64,000 nt of DNA, from NCBI GenBank assembly GCA_020636695.1, contig JACJXJ010000003.1, forward strand, positions 1-64,000, written 5' to 3'. Below the pieces are notes generated by a model. It was given only the letters and a program-made list of their open reading frames with translations, had not been told where the DNA came from and searched no databases. Below are positions 17,538 through 26,252 of the stretch, piece by piece (the stretch's first letter is position 1; each line of letters opens with the position of its first letter). The translations under genes were made by a program, and so were the position numbers. The stretch is from Prevotellaceae bacterium (lineage in GTDB: Bacteria > Bacteroidota > Bacteroidia > Bacteroidales > Paludibacteraceae).

Positions 17538-17567
17538 AAAAAGCAAAGATTTACATCTTCACTTTTT
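17538..17567 (-). terminator. Terminator after rpmH
   Basis: On the minus strand AAAAAGTGAAGAT, loop GTAA, ATCTTTGCTTTTT pairs over 13 positions with two G-U pairs, and more T follow. It lies 33 nt past the rpmH stop. Confidence 0.7.
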
Positions 17568-17599
17568 CTTATTTTTGTGTGGTTTTAAATTCTAAACCA

Positions 17600-17758
17600 T
17601 TAAGCTTTTTTGCAGTATTCATCAGATACTGTCAATTTTTTTCTGCCACGCGCACGACGTGATGCTAATACACGACGACCATTTGCAGTTGCCATTCTTT
17701 CGCGAAAACCGTGTTTATTTTTACGTTTTCTGTTCGAGGGTTGAAATGTTCTTTTCAT
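17600..17758 (-). CDS. rpmH: 50S ribosomal protein bL34
   Basis: A 52-codon gene. The product begins MKRTFQPSNRKRKNKHGF and continues RMATANGRRVLASRRARGR, the invariant bL34 signature. It is highly basic and the usual size, with a Bacteroidota-style tail (KLTVSDEYCKKA). It is a structural part of the large ribosomal subunit. It has its own -7 box at 17806-17813 and its own terminator, so it forms a single-gene unit. In many bacteria rpmH lies by dnaA/rnpA near the origin; here it does not. Confidence 0.97.
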   Translation of the reverse strand: MKRTFQPSNRKRKNKHGFRERMATANGRRVLASRRARGRKKLTVSDEYCKKA

Positions 17759-17805
17759 TGCTATCGATATTTTTGTGTTATTTCTAGACCTGCCAATTAG
17801 GGCTG

Positions 17806-17813
17806 CAAAGATA
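17806..17813 (-). promoter_or_regulatory. -7 promoter box for rpmH
   Basis: Minus-strand TATCTTTG, an exact consensus match 48 nt before the start codon. Confidence 0.65.
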
Positions 17814-17908
17814 GATATATTTTTTCAATGCGCCAACAAAAGAACTTTATTTTTTGTTGAAAACTTTTTCAAGCCAATAAAAATCACCAAAATTTCACCA
17901 AAAAATTG

Positions 17909-17916
17909 TACCTTTG
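17909..17916 (+). promoter_or_regulatory. -7 promoter box for miaB
   Basis: TACCTTTG, 31 nt before the miaB ATG. It is divergent from the rpmH promoter about 100 bp away. Confidence 0.65.
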
Positions 17917-17946
17917 TGCCTTAATTTGGAAGCTTACAGTTAATTT

Positions 17947-19263
17947 ATGAAAAAGCTATTTATAGAAACATACGGATGCCAAATGAATGTTGCCGATAGC
18001 GAAGTAGTTGCATCTATCATGCAATCAGATGGTTTTGAGCTAACCGAGACCATTACAACCGCCGACGCCATATTGGTTAATACCTGTTCCATTAGAGATA
18101 ATGCAGAACAAAAGGTAATCAGCCGTTTACAATATTTTCAATCATTAAAACGTAAAAAACACGGATTAATAGTTGGTGTCATTGGTTGTATGGCGGAACG
18201 TGTACAAGAAGAATTGATTAAAGATCACGGCGTCGATTTTGTGGCTGGTCCAGATGCTTATCTGGATTTACCAAATTTAGTGGGGGCGGTAGAAAAAGGT
18301 GAAAAAGCAATCAATATTGAATTATCAACTACCGAAACATATCGCGAAGTATTGCCAGCACGGATTGGAAAATCCATTTCCGGTTTTGTAAGCATTATGC
18401 GTGGCTGTAATAATTTTTGTTCGTATTGCATTGTGCCTTATACCCGTGGACGAGAACGTAGTCGCGATATGGAAAGCATTCTAAATGAAGTAAAAGACTT
18501 AGATGCTCGCGGCTACAAAGAGGTGACACTACTTGGACAAAATGTAAACTCCTATAAATTCGAAAAAGAGGGGCAAACTATTGGTTTTCCTGAATTACTA
18601 GAGCAAGTTACCCTAGTTGTTCCCAATATGCGTATCCGTTTCACCACATCGCATCCTAAAGATATGAGCGATGCCACGCTCGAAATGATTGCGAAGTATC
18701 CAAATTTATGTAAATTTATACATTTACCTGTACAAAGCGGAAGTAATGCGGTACTAAAAGCTATGAATCGCAAATACACACGTGAATGGTACTTAGAACG
18801 TATTGCTGCTATTCGCCGTATTTTACCTGAAGCAACCATCGGAACCGATATTTTCTGCGGATTTCACAATGAAAGTGAAGAAAATCATCAAGAAACCTTG
18901 AGTTTGATGCGCGAAGTTGGTTTTGATGCCGCGTTTATGTTTAAATACTCCGAGCGTCCTGGTACTTTTGCGGCTAAAAATTTACCTGATAATATTTCAG
19001 AAGAAGAAAAAGTGCGTCGATTAAATGAAATCATCGCTTTGCAAATGGAACTCAGTCACGAATCCAATAAACGCGATGTGGGCAAAACGTTCGAAGTGCT
19101 AGTTGAAGGTTACTCTAAACGCTCACGCGACCATTTTTGTGGACGCACATCGCAAAACAAAATGGTGGTTTTCCCGAAAGCTGGACGAAAAATTGGCGAT
19201 TTTGTACAAGTCACCATCGCCAAAGCCACTGCTGCCACTTTACTTGGTGAAATAGTGGAATAA
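17947..19263 (+). CDS. miaB: tRNA-2-methylthio-N6-dimethylallyladenosine synthase
   Basis: 438 residues. MiaB is a radical-SAM methylthiotransferase that adds a methylthio group to i6A37 of tRNAs reading U-starting codons. The N-terminal domain binds one Fe-S cluster through Cys in ETYGCQMN, VNTCSIRD and GVIGCMAER. The radical SAM triad is in MRGCNNFCSYCIVPYTRGRE. A C-terminal TRAM domain (about residues 375-438, VLVEGYSKRS to the end) binds tRNA. RGRERSRDM, after the triad, is typical of MiaB rather than RimO or MtaB. It needs Fe-S clusters such as those made by the suf operon in this window. Confidence 0.95.
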   Translation: MKKLFIETYGCQMNVADSEVVASIMQSDGFELTETITTADAILVNTCSIRDNAEQKVISRLQYFQSLKRKKHGLIVGVIGCMAERVQEELIKDHGVDFVAGPDAYLDLPNLVGAVEKGEKAINIELSTTETYREVLPARIGKSISGFVSIMRGCNNFCSYCIVPYTRGRERSRDMESILNEVKDLDARGYKEVTLLGQNVNSYKFEKEGQTIGFPELLEQVTLVVPNMRIRFTTSHPKDMSDATLEMIAKYPNLCKFIHLPVQSGSNAVLKAMNRKYTREWYLERIAAIRRILPEATIGTDIFCGFHNESEENHQETLSLMREVGFDAAFMFKYSERPGTFAAKNLPDNISEEEKVRRLNEIIALQMELSHESNKRDVGKTFEVLVEGYSKRSRDHFCGRTSQNKMVVFPKAGRKIGDFVQVTIAKATAATLLGEIVE

Positions 19264-19290
19264 AATTTGAAAAACTAAAATAAACTCAAT

Positions 19291-20394
19291 ATGTCTTTAC
19301 AATGTGGTATTGTGGGTTTACCGAATGTTGGTAAATCAACCCTTTTCAACTGTTTGTCAAATGCTAAAGCGCAATCGGCCAATTTCCCATTTTGCACCAT
19401 AGAACCCAATGTAGGTGTAATTACCGTACCTGACGAACGTCTTAATAAATTAGCCGAATTATGTAAACCACAACGCGTGATACCTACTACGGTAGAAATA
19501 GTGGATATTGCTGGTTTAGTAAAAGGTGCAAGCAAGGGAGAAGGATTAGGCAATAAATTTTTAGCCAATATTCGCGAAACGGATGCTATTTTACACGTTT
19601 TACGCTGTTTTGAAGATCCAAATGTGGTACATGTGGACGGTTCTGTAGATCCTGTACGCGATAAAGAAATTATCGATGCCGAATTGATGATTAAAGACCT
19701 TGAAACAGTAGATAGTCGCATTCAAAAAGTTCAAAAACAAGCACAAACTGGTGGAGACAAACAAGCTAAAGTCGCTTACGATGTACTTGTTAAATACAAA
19801 ACTGCTTTAGAACAAGGTAAACCTGCACGCACTGTAACACTTGATAATAAAGACGAGCAAACTATTGCACACGATCTTTTCTTATTGACATCAAAACCAG
19901 TTATGTACGTTTGTAATGTAGACGAATCATCAGCTGTAAATGGTAATAAGTATGTAGAACAAGTACGAGAGGCTGTAAAGAACGAAAATGCAGAAGTATT
20001 GATTGTTGCTGCTAAAATTGAATCAGAAATTGCCGAATTAGAAACCTACGAAGAACGTCAAATGTTTTTGGAAGAAGTAGGTTTAAAAGAATCTGGTGTG
20101 GCACGACTCATCAAAGCCGCTTATCATCTATTGAAATTAAAAACATTTTTAACCGCAGGTGCCGACGAAGTAAGAGCTTGGACTTTTATGGATGGCTTTA
20201 AAGCACCGCAATGTGCAGGCGTTATTCACACCGATTTTGAGAAAGGCTTTATTCGTGCCGAAGTCATTAAATACGCCGATTTCATTCAATATGGTAGCGA
20301 AAGCGCCGTAAAAGAAGCAGGAAAACTTGGAGTTGAAGGTAAAGAATATTTAGTTCAAGATGGTGATATTATGCACTTTAGATTTAATGTTTAA
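19291..20394 (+). CDS. ychF: Redox-regulated ATPase/GTPase YchF (OLA1 family)
   Basis: 367 residues, full length. It is a universally conserved P-loop protein that binds ribosomes and prefers ATP over GTP. The P-loop is GIVGLPNVGKSTLFN, the Walker B region is VDIAGLVKGASKGEGLGNKF, and the C-terminal TGS domain starts about residue 280 (FLTAGADEVRAWT). A coiled-coil helical insert lies between about 130 and 170. It begins 27 nt after miaB, so it is probably co-transcribed, and is followed by a strong terminator. Confidence 0.96.
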   Translation: MSLQCGIVGLPNVGKSTLFNCLSNAKAQSANFPFCTIEPNVGVITVPDERLNKLAELCKPQRVIPTTVEIVDIAGLVKGASKGEGLGNKFLANIRETDAILHVLRCFEDPNVVHVDGSVDPVRDKEIIDAELMIKDLETVDSRIQKVQKQAQTGGDKQAKVAYDVLVKYKTALEQGKPARTVTLDNKDEQTIAHDLFLLTSKPVMYVCNVDESSAVNGNKYVEQVREAVKNENAEVLIVAAKIESEIAELETYEERQMFLEEVGLKESGVARLIKAAYHLLKLKTFLTAGADEVRAWTFMDGFKAPQCAGVIHTDFEKGFIRAEVIKYADFIQYGSESAVKEAGKLGVEGKEYLVQDGDIMHFRFNV

Positions 20395-20413
20395 CAAGAT
20401 TTACAAATAATTA

Positions 20414-20449
20414 AAAAAGGGAACTGAATTAATTCAGTTCCCTTTTTTA
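20414..20449. terminator. Bidirectional terminator between ychF and fadD
   Basis: A perfect palindrome: AAAAAAGGGAACTGAATT followed by AATTCAGTTCCCTTTTTT. It serves two convergent genes. Confidence 0.88.
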
Positions 20450-20467
20450 GTTCATCAACAGACCTAT

Positions 20468-22288
20468 TTATAAAACAGGTGTTACCACTGTGTCATACAT
20501 TTCGTCAATCAGAGCTTTGTAATTCTGTTGAATTACTGCACGACGCAATTTTAAAGTAGAAGTTAACTCGCCAGCTTCCATCGAAAATCCTTTCTTAATC
20601 AGACGGAAACGTTTAATTTTTTCAAAACTAGCCATTTCGACCTGACCTTCAGCAATTCGCTCCTCATAAAATTTGAGAACTATCGGATTTTCCAATAAAT
20701 CTTCCATACGTTCATACGTAATGTGATGCTCTTCAGCCAAAGCTTTTACGGCATCTAAATTAGGGGCGATAATGGCAGTTACATAGTTACGATTATTACC
20801 AATAACGGCAATTTGATCAATGTATCGATCTGCACCTAACTTGGTCTCTATTTGCTGTGGTGCGATATATTTACCATTCGATGTTTTAAACAAATCTTTA
20901 ATACGATCGGTCATCATTAAATGTTTACCATCAATAAGTTTACCTGCATCACCTGTACGAAACCAGCCATCTTCAAAAGCTGCTGCTGTAGCTTCTGGTT
21001 TATTATAGTAACCAGAAGTAACAGTTTTCCCTTTGACTAAAATTTCATTATCCTCGCCAATTTTTACTTGTACACCAGGCATCAATGATCCCATTGTTCC
21101 TACACGATAATCGGTATAATCGTAGCAACATACAGTAGCTGTTGTTTCTGTTAAACCGTAACCATACGTAATAGGAATACCAAGACTACGGAAAAATATA
21201 GCCAGTTTATCATCGAGTGCAGCACCTGCCACTGGGAACATACGTCCATTTTCTATTCCAATTGTCTTTTTCAATGTGCTAAATATCAAGTTATCAGCAA
21301 CCAAATAGCGAAGACGCAAACCAAGGGGTGCAGGTTTCTTAATTCTCACATAATGCAAGTTATAAGTAGTACCAACTGCTACCGCCCAGGTTACTAATCC
21401 TTTTTTAAATGGTGTAAATGTTTCGATTTTTTCTTGTACACCAGCTGCCACCTTTTCCCAAAAACGAGGTACACTACACATTAAAGTTGGTCGTATTTCT
21501 TTAATTGTTTGTTGCACCTCAACTGGACGGAGGTTTAAATAAATCTTCACATCTTTGTGCATACAGAAATAAACCCAAGCACGTTCAAAAATATGTGACA
21601 TAGGTAAGAACGCAATCGATTTATCCTGTTTATTGATGGTCACTAAACGTTCTGTATGAATGCGCATAGCTTCTTGTAAAGCGGTATGTGGCAACATAAC
21701 ACCTTTAGGTTCTCCAGTAGTTCCCGATGTATACATAATAATCGCTAAATCCTCTACTTTTGCAGCCTTTTTACGTTTTTCTACCTCTTTATCGTGCTTC
21801 ATATCGGCACCTAAAGCTAGAAAATTTTCAAAATACATAGCGCGCTTTTCACCCTTCAAATCAACACTACTATCAAAAACGACAATGGTTTTCAAATAGT
21901 TCGAAGTGGCCAACACTTCTAAAGCATTATCGTATTGTTGTTGCTCTCCCACAAAAATCAGGGCAACTTTGGCATCATTCACAATATACTCAATTTGCGG
22001 AGCCGATGCTGTAGCATACATTGGCACAGAAACAGCCCGATTTGCAAAATTCGCGAAATCAACAATAACACCTTGGGGTTTATTTTGAGAACAGATAGCA
22101 ATATTATCGTGTTCTTTTACACCAATTTCTACCATCGCACGAGCCGTAGTTTGCACTTTTTCAGCCAACTCGCTCCAAGTAATACCAACCCACTTAGCCA
22201 GCGAGTTGTCGCGATAAAATAAAATTCGATGATTACCACGCTTTTTAGCTTTGGCAAACACAAATTTTGAGAAAGGAATCAATTCCAT
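20468..22288 (-). CDS. fadD: Long-chain fatty acid--CoA ligase (AMP-forming)
   Basis: 606 residues, an ANL-superfamily adenylating enzyme of the long-chain acyl-CoA synthetase type common in Bacteroidota. The P-loop motif is IIMYTSGTTGEPKGVMLPH, the A5 motif is YGYGLTETTATVCCYD, and WFRTGDAGKLIDGKHLMMTDR followed by KDLFKTSNGKYI covers A7-A10 with the catalytic Lys. It activates fatty acids to acyl-CoA for membrane lipid synthesis or uptake. It starts 32 nt after the rnc stop and is probably in the same transcript. The gene symbol is by analogy, as several paralogues are usual. Confidence 0.9.
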   Translation of the reverse strand: MELIPFSKFVFAKAKKRGNHRILFYRDNSLAKWVGITWSELAEKVQTTARAMVEIGVKEHDNIAICSQNKPQGVIVDFANFANRAVSVPMYATASAPQIEYIVNDAKVALIFVGEQQQYDNALEVLATSNYLKTIVVFDSSVDLKGEKRAMYFENFLALGADMKHDKEVEKRKKAAKVEDLAIIMYTSGTTGEPKGVMLPHTALQEAMRIHTERLVTINKQDKSIAFLPMSHIFERAWVYFCMHKDVKIYLNLRPVEVQQTIKEIRPTLMCSVPRFWEKVAAGVQEKIETFTPFKKGLVTWAVAVGTTYNLHYVRIKKPAPLGLRLRYLVADNLIFSTLKKTIGIENGRMFPVAGAALDDKLAIFFRSLGIPITYGYGLTETTATVCCYDYTDYRVGTMGSLMPGVQVKIGEDNEILVKGKTVTSGYYNKPEATAAAFEDGWFRTGDAGKLIDGKHLMMTDRIKDLFKTSNGKYIAPQQIETKLGADRYIDQIAVIGNNRNYVTAIIAPNLDAVKALAEEHHITYERMEDLLENPIVLKFYEERIAEGQVEMASFEKIKRFRLIKKGFSMEAGELTSTLKLRRAVIQQNYKALIDEMYDTVVTPVL

Positions 22289-22320
22289 AATGAATTTATT
22301 TTAGTTAATATTTAATGATG

Positions 22321-23058
22321 TTATACTACGTTCAATTTACGTAATGCTTGTTTCGAAGCATTTTGTTCTGCTTTGCGTTTTGCAAAACCAACACCCAAAC
22401 CCGATTCAATATCGTCAACATAGACTTTTGAGTGAAATTTTATGAGATTTCCACCTTGTGGCTCTTCGGCAATCAGTTCAAAACGAATCGCTTTATGCTG
22501 TTTTTGCCCCCATTCTATCAATTTTGATTTAAAATTTTCCTCCGTTTTAGCCAATCGATCTAAATTCACATAACGAGCTAACAGTTGGTTTTCCACAAAT
22601 TGTTTACATCCATCATATCCTTGATCTAAATAAATGGCGCCAATCAATGCTTCTAAAGCATTACCATACACATGGCGATTATTGTTAGAAGTATGCCCTT
22701 GCACCAACTCTGGTAAACCTATTTTTTCTGCTAACTGATCGAGGTTTTCACGTTTTACCAATTTGCTACGCATCATAGTCATAAACCCTTCATTTTGAGC
22801 TGGGAAATGATGATACAAAACATCACTAACGACTGCTTGCAACAAAGCATCACCAAGAAATTCTAACCGTTCATTATCCAATTTTTGACCTTTATCATCT
22901 TTAACTAAGGCCGATTTATGAAGTAACGCGAGATAGTAATAGTGCGGTTCACGAGGGATAAAACCCAACACAGAAACAAGTTGATTTGGTGATTCAGGAA
23001 TAGGGTCGGATATAATACGACGCTTAGAGGAAAAAATATTAAACAATGATTTAATCAT
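22321..23058 (-). CDS. rnc: Ribonuclease III
   Basis: 245 residues. It cuts double-stranded RNA, including the rRNA precursor. The signature NERLEFLGDALLQAVV (about residues 60-75) carries the acidic metal ligands, and the second acidic set is in ALEALIGAIYLDQGY. A C-terminal dsRNA-binding domain follows (about 170-245, ending GLGVGFAKRKAEQNASKQAL). In Bacteroides rnc commonly follows acpP-fabF. Here it is 3 kb away in the opposite orientation, heading a unit with fadD. Confidence 0.96.
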   Translation of the reverse strand: MIKSLFNIFSSKRRIISDPIPESPNQLVSVLGFIPREPHYYYLALLHKSALVKDDKGQKLDNERLEFLGDALLQAVVSDVLYHHFPAQNEGFMTMMRSKLVKRENLDQLAEKIGLPELVQGHTSNNNRHVYGNALEALIGAIYLDQGYDGCKQFVENQLLARYVNLDRLAKTEENFKSKLIEWGQKQHKAIRFELIAEEPQGGNLIKFHSKVYVDDIESGLGVGFAKRKAEQNASKQALRKLNVV

Positions 23059-23083
23059 TTAAAAGCGGTCTAATTTTCGGGGG

Positions 23084-23091
23084 CAAAGGTA
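23084..23091 (-). promoter_or_regulatory. -7 promoter box for rnc-fadD
   Basis: Minus-strand TACCTTTG, 26 nt before the rnc start at 23058. Confidence 0.65.
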
Positions 23092-23155
23092 CGCTTTTTT
23101 TTTGTGTATTAGGCAGAATTGCTCACTTTTTTAAAAAATGTGTAATTTTTTGTGA

Positions 23156-23770
23156 TTATAAATCCAATTCCAACTGTGTATTCAATAATCGAAAAGTCAT
23201 ACGATGATAAGGTGTTGTACCATATAACTCGATAGCACGACGATGTTTTACGGTTGGATAACCTTTATTTGACTTCCAATCATATTGAGGAAACTCATCG
23301 GCTAAAGCAACCATATAATCATCACGATAGGTTTTGGCGAGCACAGAAGCGGCGGCTATGGACAAATATTTGCCATCGCCCTTTACAATAGTATGATGAG
23401 GGATGTCTTGATATTTTTTGAAGCGATTGCCATCGATAATTAGATGTTCTGGACGTATAGATAATCCATCTACTGCACGATGCATCGCCAAGATAGAGGC
23501 ATTCAGAATATTAATTTTGTCAATTTCGGGAGCATCTACACGCGCTACTGACCAAGCCAATGCTCGTTGCTCAATGATAGGACGTAATGCATAACGTTGA
23601 TGTTCGGTCAGTTGTTTACTATCGTTGAGTAAAGGAGATGAAAAATCGGCTGGCAAAATAACTGCGGCAGCAAACACAGGACCTGCCAAACAACCTCGTC
23701 CAGCTTCATCGCAACCTGCTTCGATGCAATCAACGGTAAAATAGGATGCCAACGGTTGATGAACTTTCAC
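23156..23770 (-). CDS. rnhB: Ribonuclease HII
   Basis: About 204 residues. It removes RNA from RNA-DNA hybrids and single ribonucleotides from DNA. The first acidic motif is CDEAGRGCLAGPVFAAAV, and later ligands lie in LIIDGNRF and AKTYRDDYM. No ATG is available at the start: a GTG at 23770 (VKVHQPLASYF) and a TTG at 23779 are candidates. I prefer the GTG. It follows the glutaminyl cyclase gene by only a few bases, so it belongs to the carbonic anhydrase-Dabb-cyclase-rnhB unit. Confidence 0.94.
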   Translation of the reverse strand: MKVHQPLASYFTVDCIEAGCDEAGRGCLAGPVFAAAVILPADFSSPLLNDSKQLTEHQRYALRPIIEQRALAWSVARVDAPEIDKINILNASILAMHRAVDGLSIRPEHLIIDGNRFKKYQDIPHHTIVKGDGKYLSIAAASVLAKTYRDDYMVALADEFPQYDWKSNKGYPTVKHRRAIELYGTTPYHRMTFRLLNTQLELDL

Positions 23771-23782
23771 ACTATTCAAGTT

Positions 23783-24769
23783 TTATGGATTATAAATAAC
23801 TTGGAGTAAAGTTTGCCCCACAACATACAAGGTATTCTTATCAATATGCTTCATGGTATCATCCAATGTGTGCCAATAATCGCCAAAGCCAGTAGCGCTA
23901 TACGGATTATATTGAATAATGTCAATACAAGGGATATTGGCTACTCGGTTCACATATAAGTGATCGTCGGTAATAGCACCACCCGATTGATTTACAAACT
24001 GACTACCAAATCCAAGCGATTGAGCTGCATCCCAAACCTTTTCAACAGCAAATGAAGCGTAATAAGTGGAAATCTGCTCCTTATAGAATTGGGCATTGGG
24101 AGCGCCAACCATATCCAATAAAATACCAAATTCAGCTTTATAACCACTTTTTACAGACTGTTGAGCCCAATATTGAGAACCTAAGCACCATGTATCTTCA
24201 CGCTGAGGCCCTGTATAAAATTCTGGCGTACCCCAATCTTCTAAATCAAAGAGCACAATATCAACGCCAATGGTTGGTTCTTTTAGATGTAATTGACGAG
24301 CCACTTCGAGCAAAACGCCAACACCACTAGCCGCATCATTGGCTCCCAAAATTGGTTTATGATGATTAGCCGGGTTTTTATCTTGGTCAGCATAAGGACG
24401 AGTATCCCAATGAGCACAGAGTAAAAGACGTTTTGAGGCTTGCGGATTGTAACTGGCTATAATATTTTTTAAACGCATAGTACGTCCGTCGTACAACGTA
24501 GCTTCACCGTTTTGAATAGTCACTTCAGCTCCAAATCGACGAAATGTTGTATCCAAAAATGCAGCACAAGCGGCATGTTGAGTTGTGCCTGGAACGCGCG
24601 GTCCAAAAGCAACTTGAGTTTTTACAAATTGAAACGCAGAATCGCCACTAAAAACAGGAACTGAATTTGTGTCTACCAACTGTTTTTGTGCATTGGGTTT
24701 ACCACCACAAGCCGCCAAAAGACAACATGTAGCGAATAGTAACATCAGAAATTTTTGAGGTATTTGCAT
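23783..24769 (-). CDS. Glutaminyl-peptide cyclotransferase-like M28 lipoprotein
   Basis: 328 residues. A lipoprotein signal ends LLAACGG with Cys21 as the lipidated residue, so it is membrane anchored in the periplasm or on the surface. The M28 zinc-hydrolase fold shows CAHWDTRPYAD (His), GANDAASGVGVLLE (Asp), FDLEDWG (Glu) and YWHTLDDTMKHID near the end. This set and the Trp-rich CLGSQYWAQQ loop match bacterial glutaminyl cyclases, which turn N-terminal Gln into pyroglutamate, better than aminopeptidases. Many exported proteins in this window would start with Gln after signal cleavage and are plausible substrates. An aminopeptidase activity cannot be excluded. Confidence 0.85.
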   Translation of the reverse strand: MQIPQKFLMLLFATCCLLAACGGKPNAQKQLVDTNSVPVFSGDSAFQFVKTQVAFGPRVPGTTQHAACAAFLDTTFRRFGAEVTIQNGEATLYDGRTMRLKNIIASYNPQASKRLLLCAHWDTRPYADQDKNPANHHKPILGANDAASGVGVLLEVARQLHLKEPTIGVDIVLFDLEDWGTPEFYTGPQREDTWCLGSQYWAQQSVKSGYKAEFGILLDMVGAPNAQFYKEQISTYYASFAVEKVWDAAQSLGFGSQFVNQSGGAITDDHLYVNRVANIPCIDIIQYNPYSATGFGDYWHTLDDTMKHIDKNTLYVVGQTLLQVIYNP

Positions 24770-24784
24770 TTTACAACCTATTTA

Positions 24785-25075
24785 TCAAAGCTCAAAGTCC
24801 AGTGAAATACTTTGTTGCGAAACAGCCTGCATGTGCTTTTTCACAATATTACAATGATAAGGGTCATTTTGATATACCTCTAAAGCCTCCCAGCTATCAA
24901 CGAGCACTTCCAACATAATATCAAATGAGCGTGGTGATTTTAACTCATCTATGTTCACAACAATCTCTTTAGCTGTAGGCACTTTACCTTTCATCGATTC
25001 CAGCACTTGTTTAGCTTGGGCACAATTGTGTGTGGTATTGTCGGCTAATTTAAAACAAACTACGTGTTTTATCAT
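24785..25075 (-). CDS. Dabb (stress-responsive alpha-beta barrel) domain protein
   Basis: 96 residues, a single Dabb/ferredoxin-like domain: IKHVVCFKLADNTTHN at the N-terminus with the conserved His, PTAKEIVVNIDE in the middle, and LEVYQNDPYHCNIVKKH with the conserved His-containing helix. Such proteins form dimers. Some are enzymes, but most bacterial ones have no known function. It is placed between the gamma-carbonic anhydrase (18 nt upstream) and the cyclase (15 nt downstream) in one transcript. Confidence 0.88.
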   Translation of the reverse strand: MIKHVVCFKLADNTTHNCAQAKQVLESMKGKVPTAKEIVVNIDELKSPRSFDIMLEVLVDSWEALEVYQNDPYHCNIVKKHMQAVSQQSISLDFEL

Positions 25076-25093
25076 ACGGTGTAATCTTTAAAT

Positions 25094-25615
25094 TTATTTG
25101 TCTTCGGTGTACCAACTAGCGTACATCGCATAATTATGAGCTATTTTTTGATTTATCTCTTTGGCTTGTTCAGGCGACACCTCTTTCACTTGTTTAGCTG
25201 GGACGCCTGCCCAAATAGTATAAGGTGGAACTACGGTATTACTTAAAACCAATGCATTAGCAGCAATAATAGCTCCTTCGCCAACCACAGCACCATCTAA
25301 AACTGTCGAACCCATGCCAACTAAAGCATAATCTTTGATGGTAGCTCCATGAATATTGACATTGTGACCAACAGACACATAATCGCCGATATGAATTTGC
25401 GATTTTTCGTATAATGTATGTAATACTGCGCCATCCTGAATATTCACGTGATTACCTATCCGAATAGAATTCACATCACCTCGTACCACCGCATTAAACC
25501 ACACACTACAGTTGTCACCAAGCACGGTATCACCAACAATAGTAGCATTATCAGCCAAAAAACAGTGCTGACCAATTTGTGGCGTAAAGCCACGTACAGA
25601 TTTAATTAAAGCCAT
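25094..25615 (-). CDS. Gamma-carbonic anhydrase family protein (YrdA-like)
   Basis: 173 residues made of hexapeptide repeats forming a left-handed beta-helix. NAVVRGDVNSIRIGNHVNIQ is the family hallmark, and the predicted metal histidines lie in VLHTLYEK, VSVGHNVNIHGA and so on. The C-terminus is a helix ending MYASWYTEDK. Homologues range from active zinc or iron carbonic anhydrases to proteins without detected activity. It is first in a four-gene unit with a -7 box at 25644-25651. Confidence 0.92.
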   Translation of the reverse strand: MALIKSVRGFTPQIGQHCFLADNATIVGDTVLGDNCSVWFNAVVRGDVNSIRIGNHVNIQDGAVLHTLYEKSQIHIGDYVSVGHNVNIHGATIKDYALVGMGSTVLDGAVVGEGAIIAANALVLSNTVVPPYTIWAGVPAKQVKEVSPEQAKEINQKIAHNYAMYASWYTEDK

Positions 25616-25643
25616 ATTTTTTGTTGTTTCAAGTTTTCTGGTA

Positions 25644-25651
25644 CAAAAATA
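25644..25651 (-). promoter_or_regulatory. -7 promoter box for the gamma-carbonic anhydrase unit
   Basis: Minus-strand TATTTTTG fits TAnnTTTG and lies 29 nt before the ATG at 25615. Confidence 0.5.
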
Positions 25652-25764
25652 CGCTTTTTATCTCAAAAAAGAGAAAAATACGTTTTTTTAATGTCATTGT
25701 TCCTTTTTTATAATCTATTTTTATCACAAAATCATATTTTATTATTTTTGAACATGTTAAAAAT

Positions 25765-25786
25765 GCACAAAAAACCTAATTTGTGC
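25765..25786. promoter_or_regulatory. Inverted repeat, candidate operator 1 upstream of acpP
   Basis: GCACAAA and TTTGTGC separated by 8 nt. The same outer half-sites and the preceding AAAAATGCACAA recur 102 bp downstream. Two copies in one control region suggest a protein-binding site rather than a chance palindrome. The regulator is not identified. Confidence 0.45.
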
Positions 25787-25866
25787 AGATATTTTACCAA
25801 TTAGCTTAGTTTTTTAACTATCAATGCTTTATCAAAAAAATAAAAAAGTAACGGCTCCTAAAAAAT

Positions 25867-25889
25867 GCACAATCATATATGGTTTGTGC
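25867..25889. promoter_or_regulatory. Inverted repeat, candidate operator 2 upstream of acpP
   Basis: GCACAA and TTGTGC separated by 11 nt, again preceded by AAAAAATGCACAA. Its centre is about 70 bp upstream of the acpP -7 element. Confidence 0.45.
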
Positions 25890-25922
25890 CGAAACTAGTA
25901 AAATTATAGGTCAAAACGAATG

Positions 25923-25949
25923 TTGATTGAAAAAAAATTGTTTCCTTTG
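25923..25949 (+). promoter_or_regulatory. Promoter of acpP-fabF
   Basis: TTG at 25923-25925 and TTCCTTTG at 25942-25949, 16 nt apart. The -7 part differs from TAnnTTTG at one position. It lies about 48 nt before the acpP ATG. Confidence 0.5.
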
Positions 25950-25996
25950 CAACTCAATTTTTTGAATTTTTTACTAACCCAAAACATTTTTGAATT

Positions 25997-26233
25997 ATGT
26001 CACAATTAGAAGAAAAAGTAAAAGCTATTATTGTTGAAAAATTAGGCGTTGACGCTGCTGAAGTAACTAACGAAGCAAGTTTCACTGCTGATCTTGGCGC
26101 AGATTCTTTGGATACAGTTGAATTGATTATGGAATTCGAAAAAGAATTTAATATTCAAATCCCAGAAGAAGCAGCTGAAAAAATTGCTACTGTAGGTGAT
26201 GCTATCTCTCACATCGAAGCAGCTACAAAATAA
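25997..26233 (+). CDS. acpP: Acyl carrier protein
   Basis: 78 residues, acidic, the normal size. It carries growing fatty acids on a 4'-phosphopantetheine attached to Ser37 in GADSLDTVELIMEFE. The opening MSQLEEKVKAIIVEKLG and the tail IATVGDAISHIEAATK are typical. It is followed 19 nt later by fabF, the usual pair in Bacteroidota. Confidence 0.98.
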   Translation: MSQLEEKVKAIIVEKLGVDAAEVTNEASFTADLGADSLDTVELIMEFEKEFNIQIPEEAAEKIATVGDAISHIEAATK

Positions 26234-26252
26234 TAACTCTTTCTCTACTTTT

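Larger units (their letters stand above)
25616..25996. other. Divergent control region between the gamma-carbonic anhydrase and acpP
   Basis: 381 bp without a gene, very AT-rich. It holds the anhydrase -7 box, the acpP promoter and two similar inverted repeats (25765-25786 and 25867-25889) described separately. I see no riboswitch fold I recognise. Confidence 0.7.
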
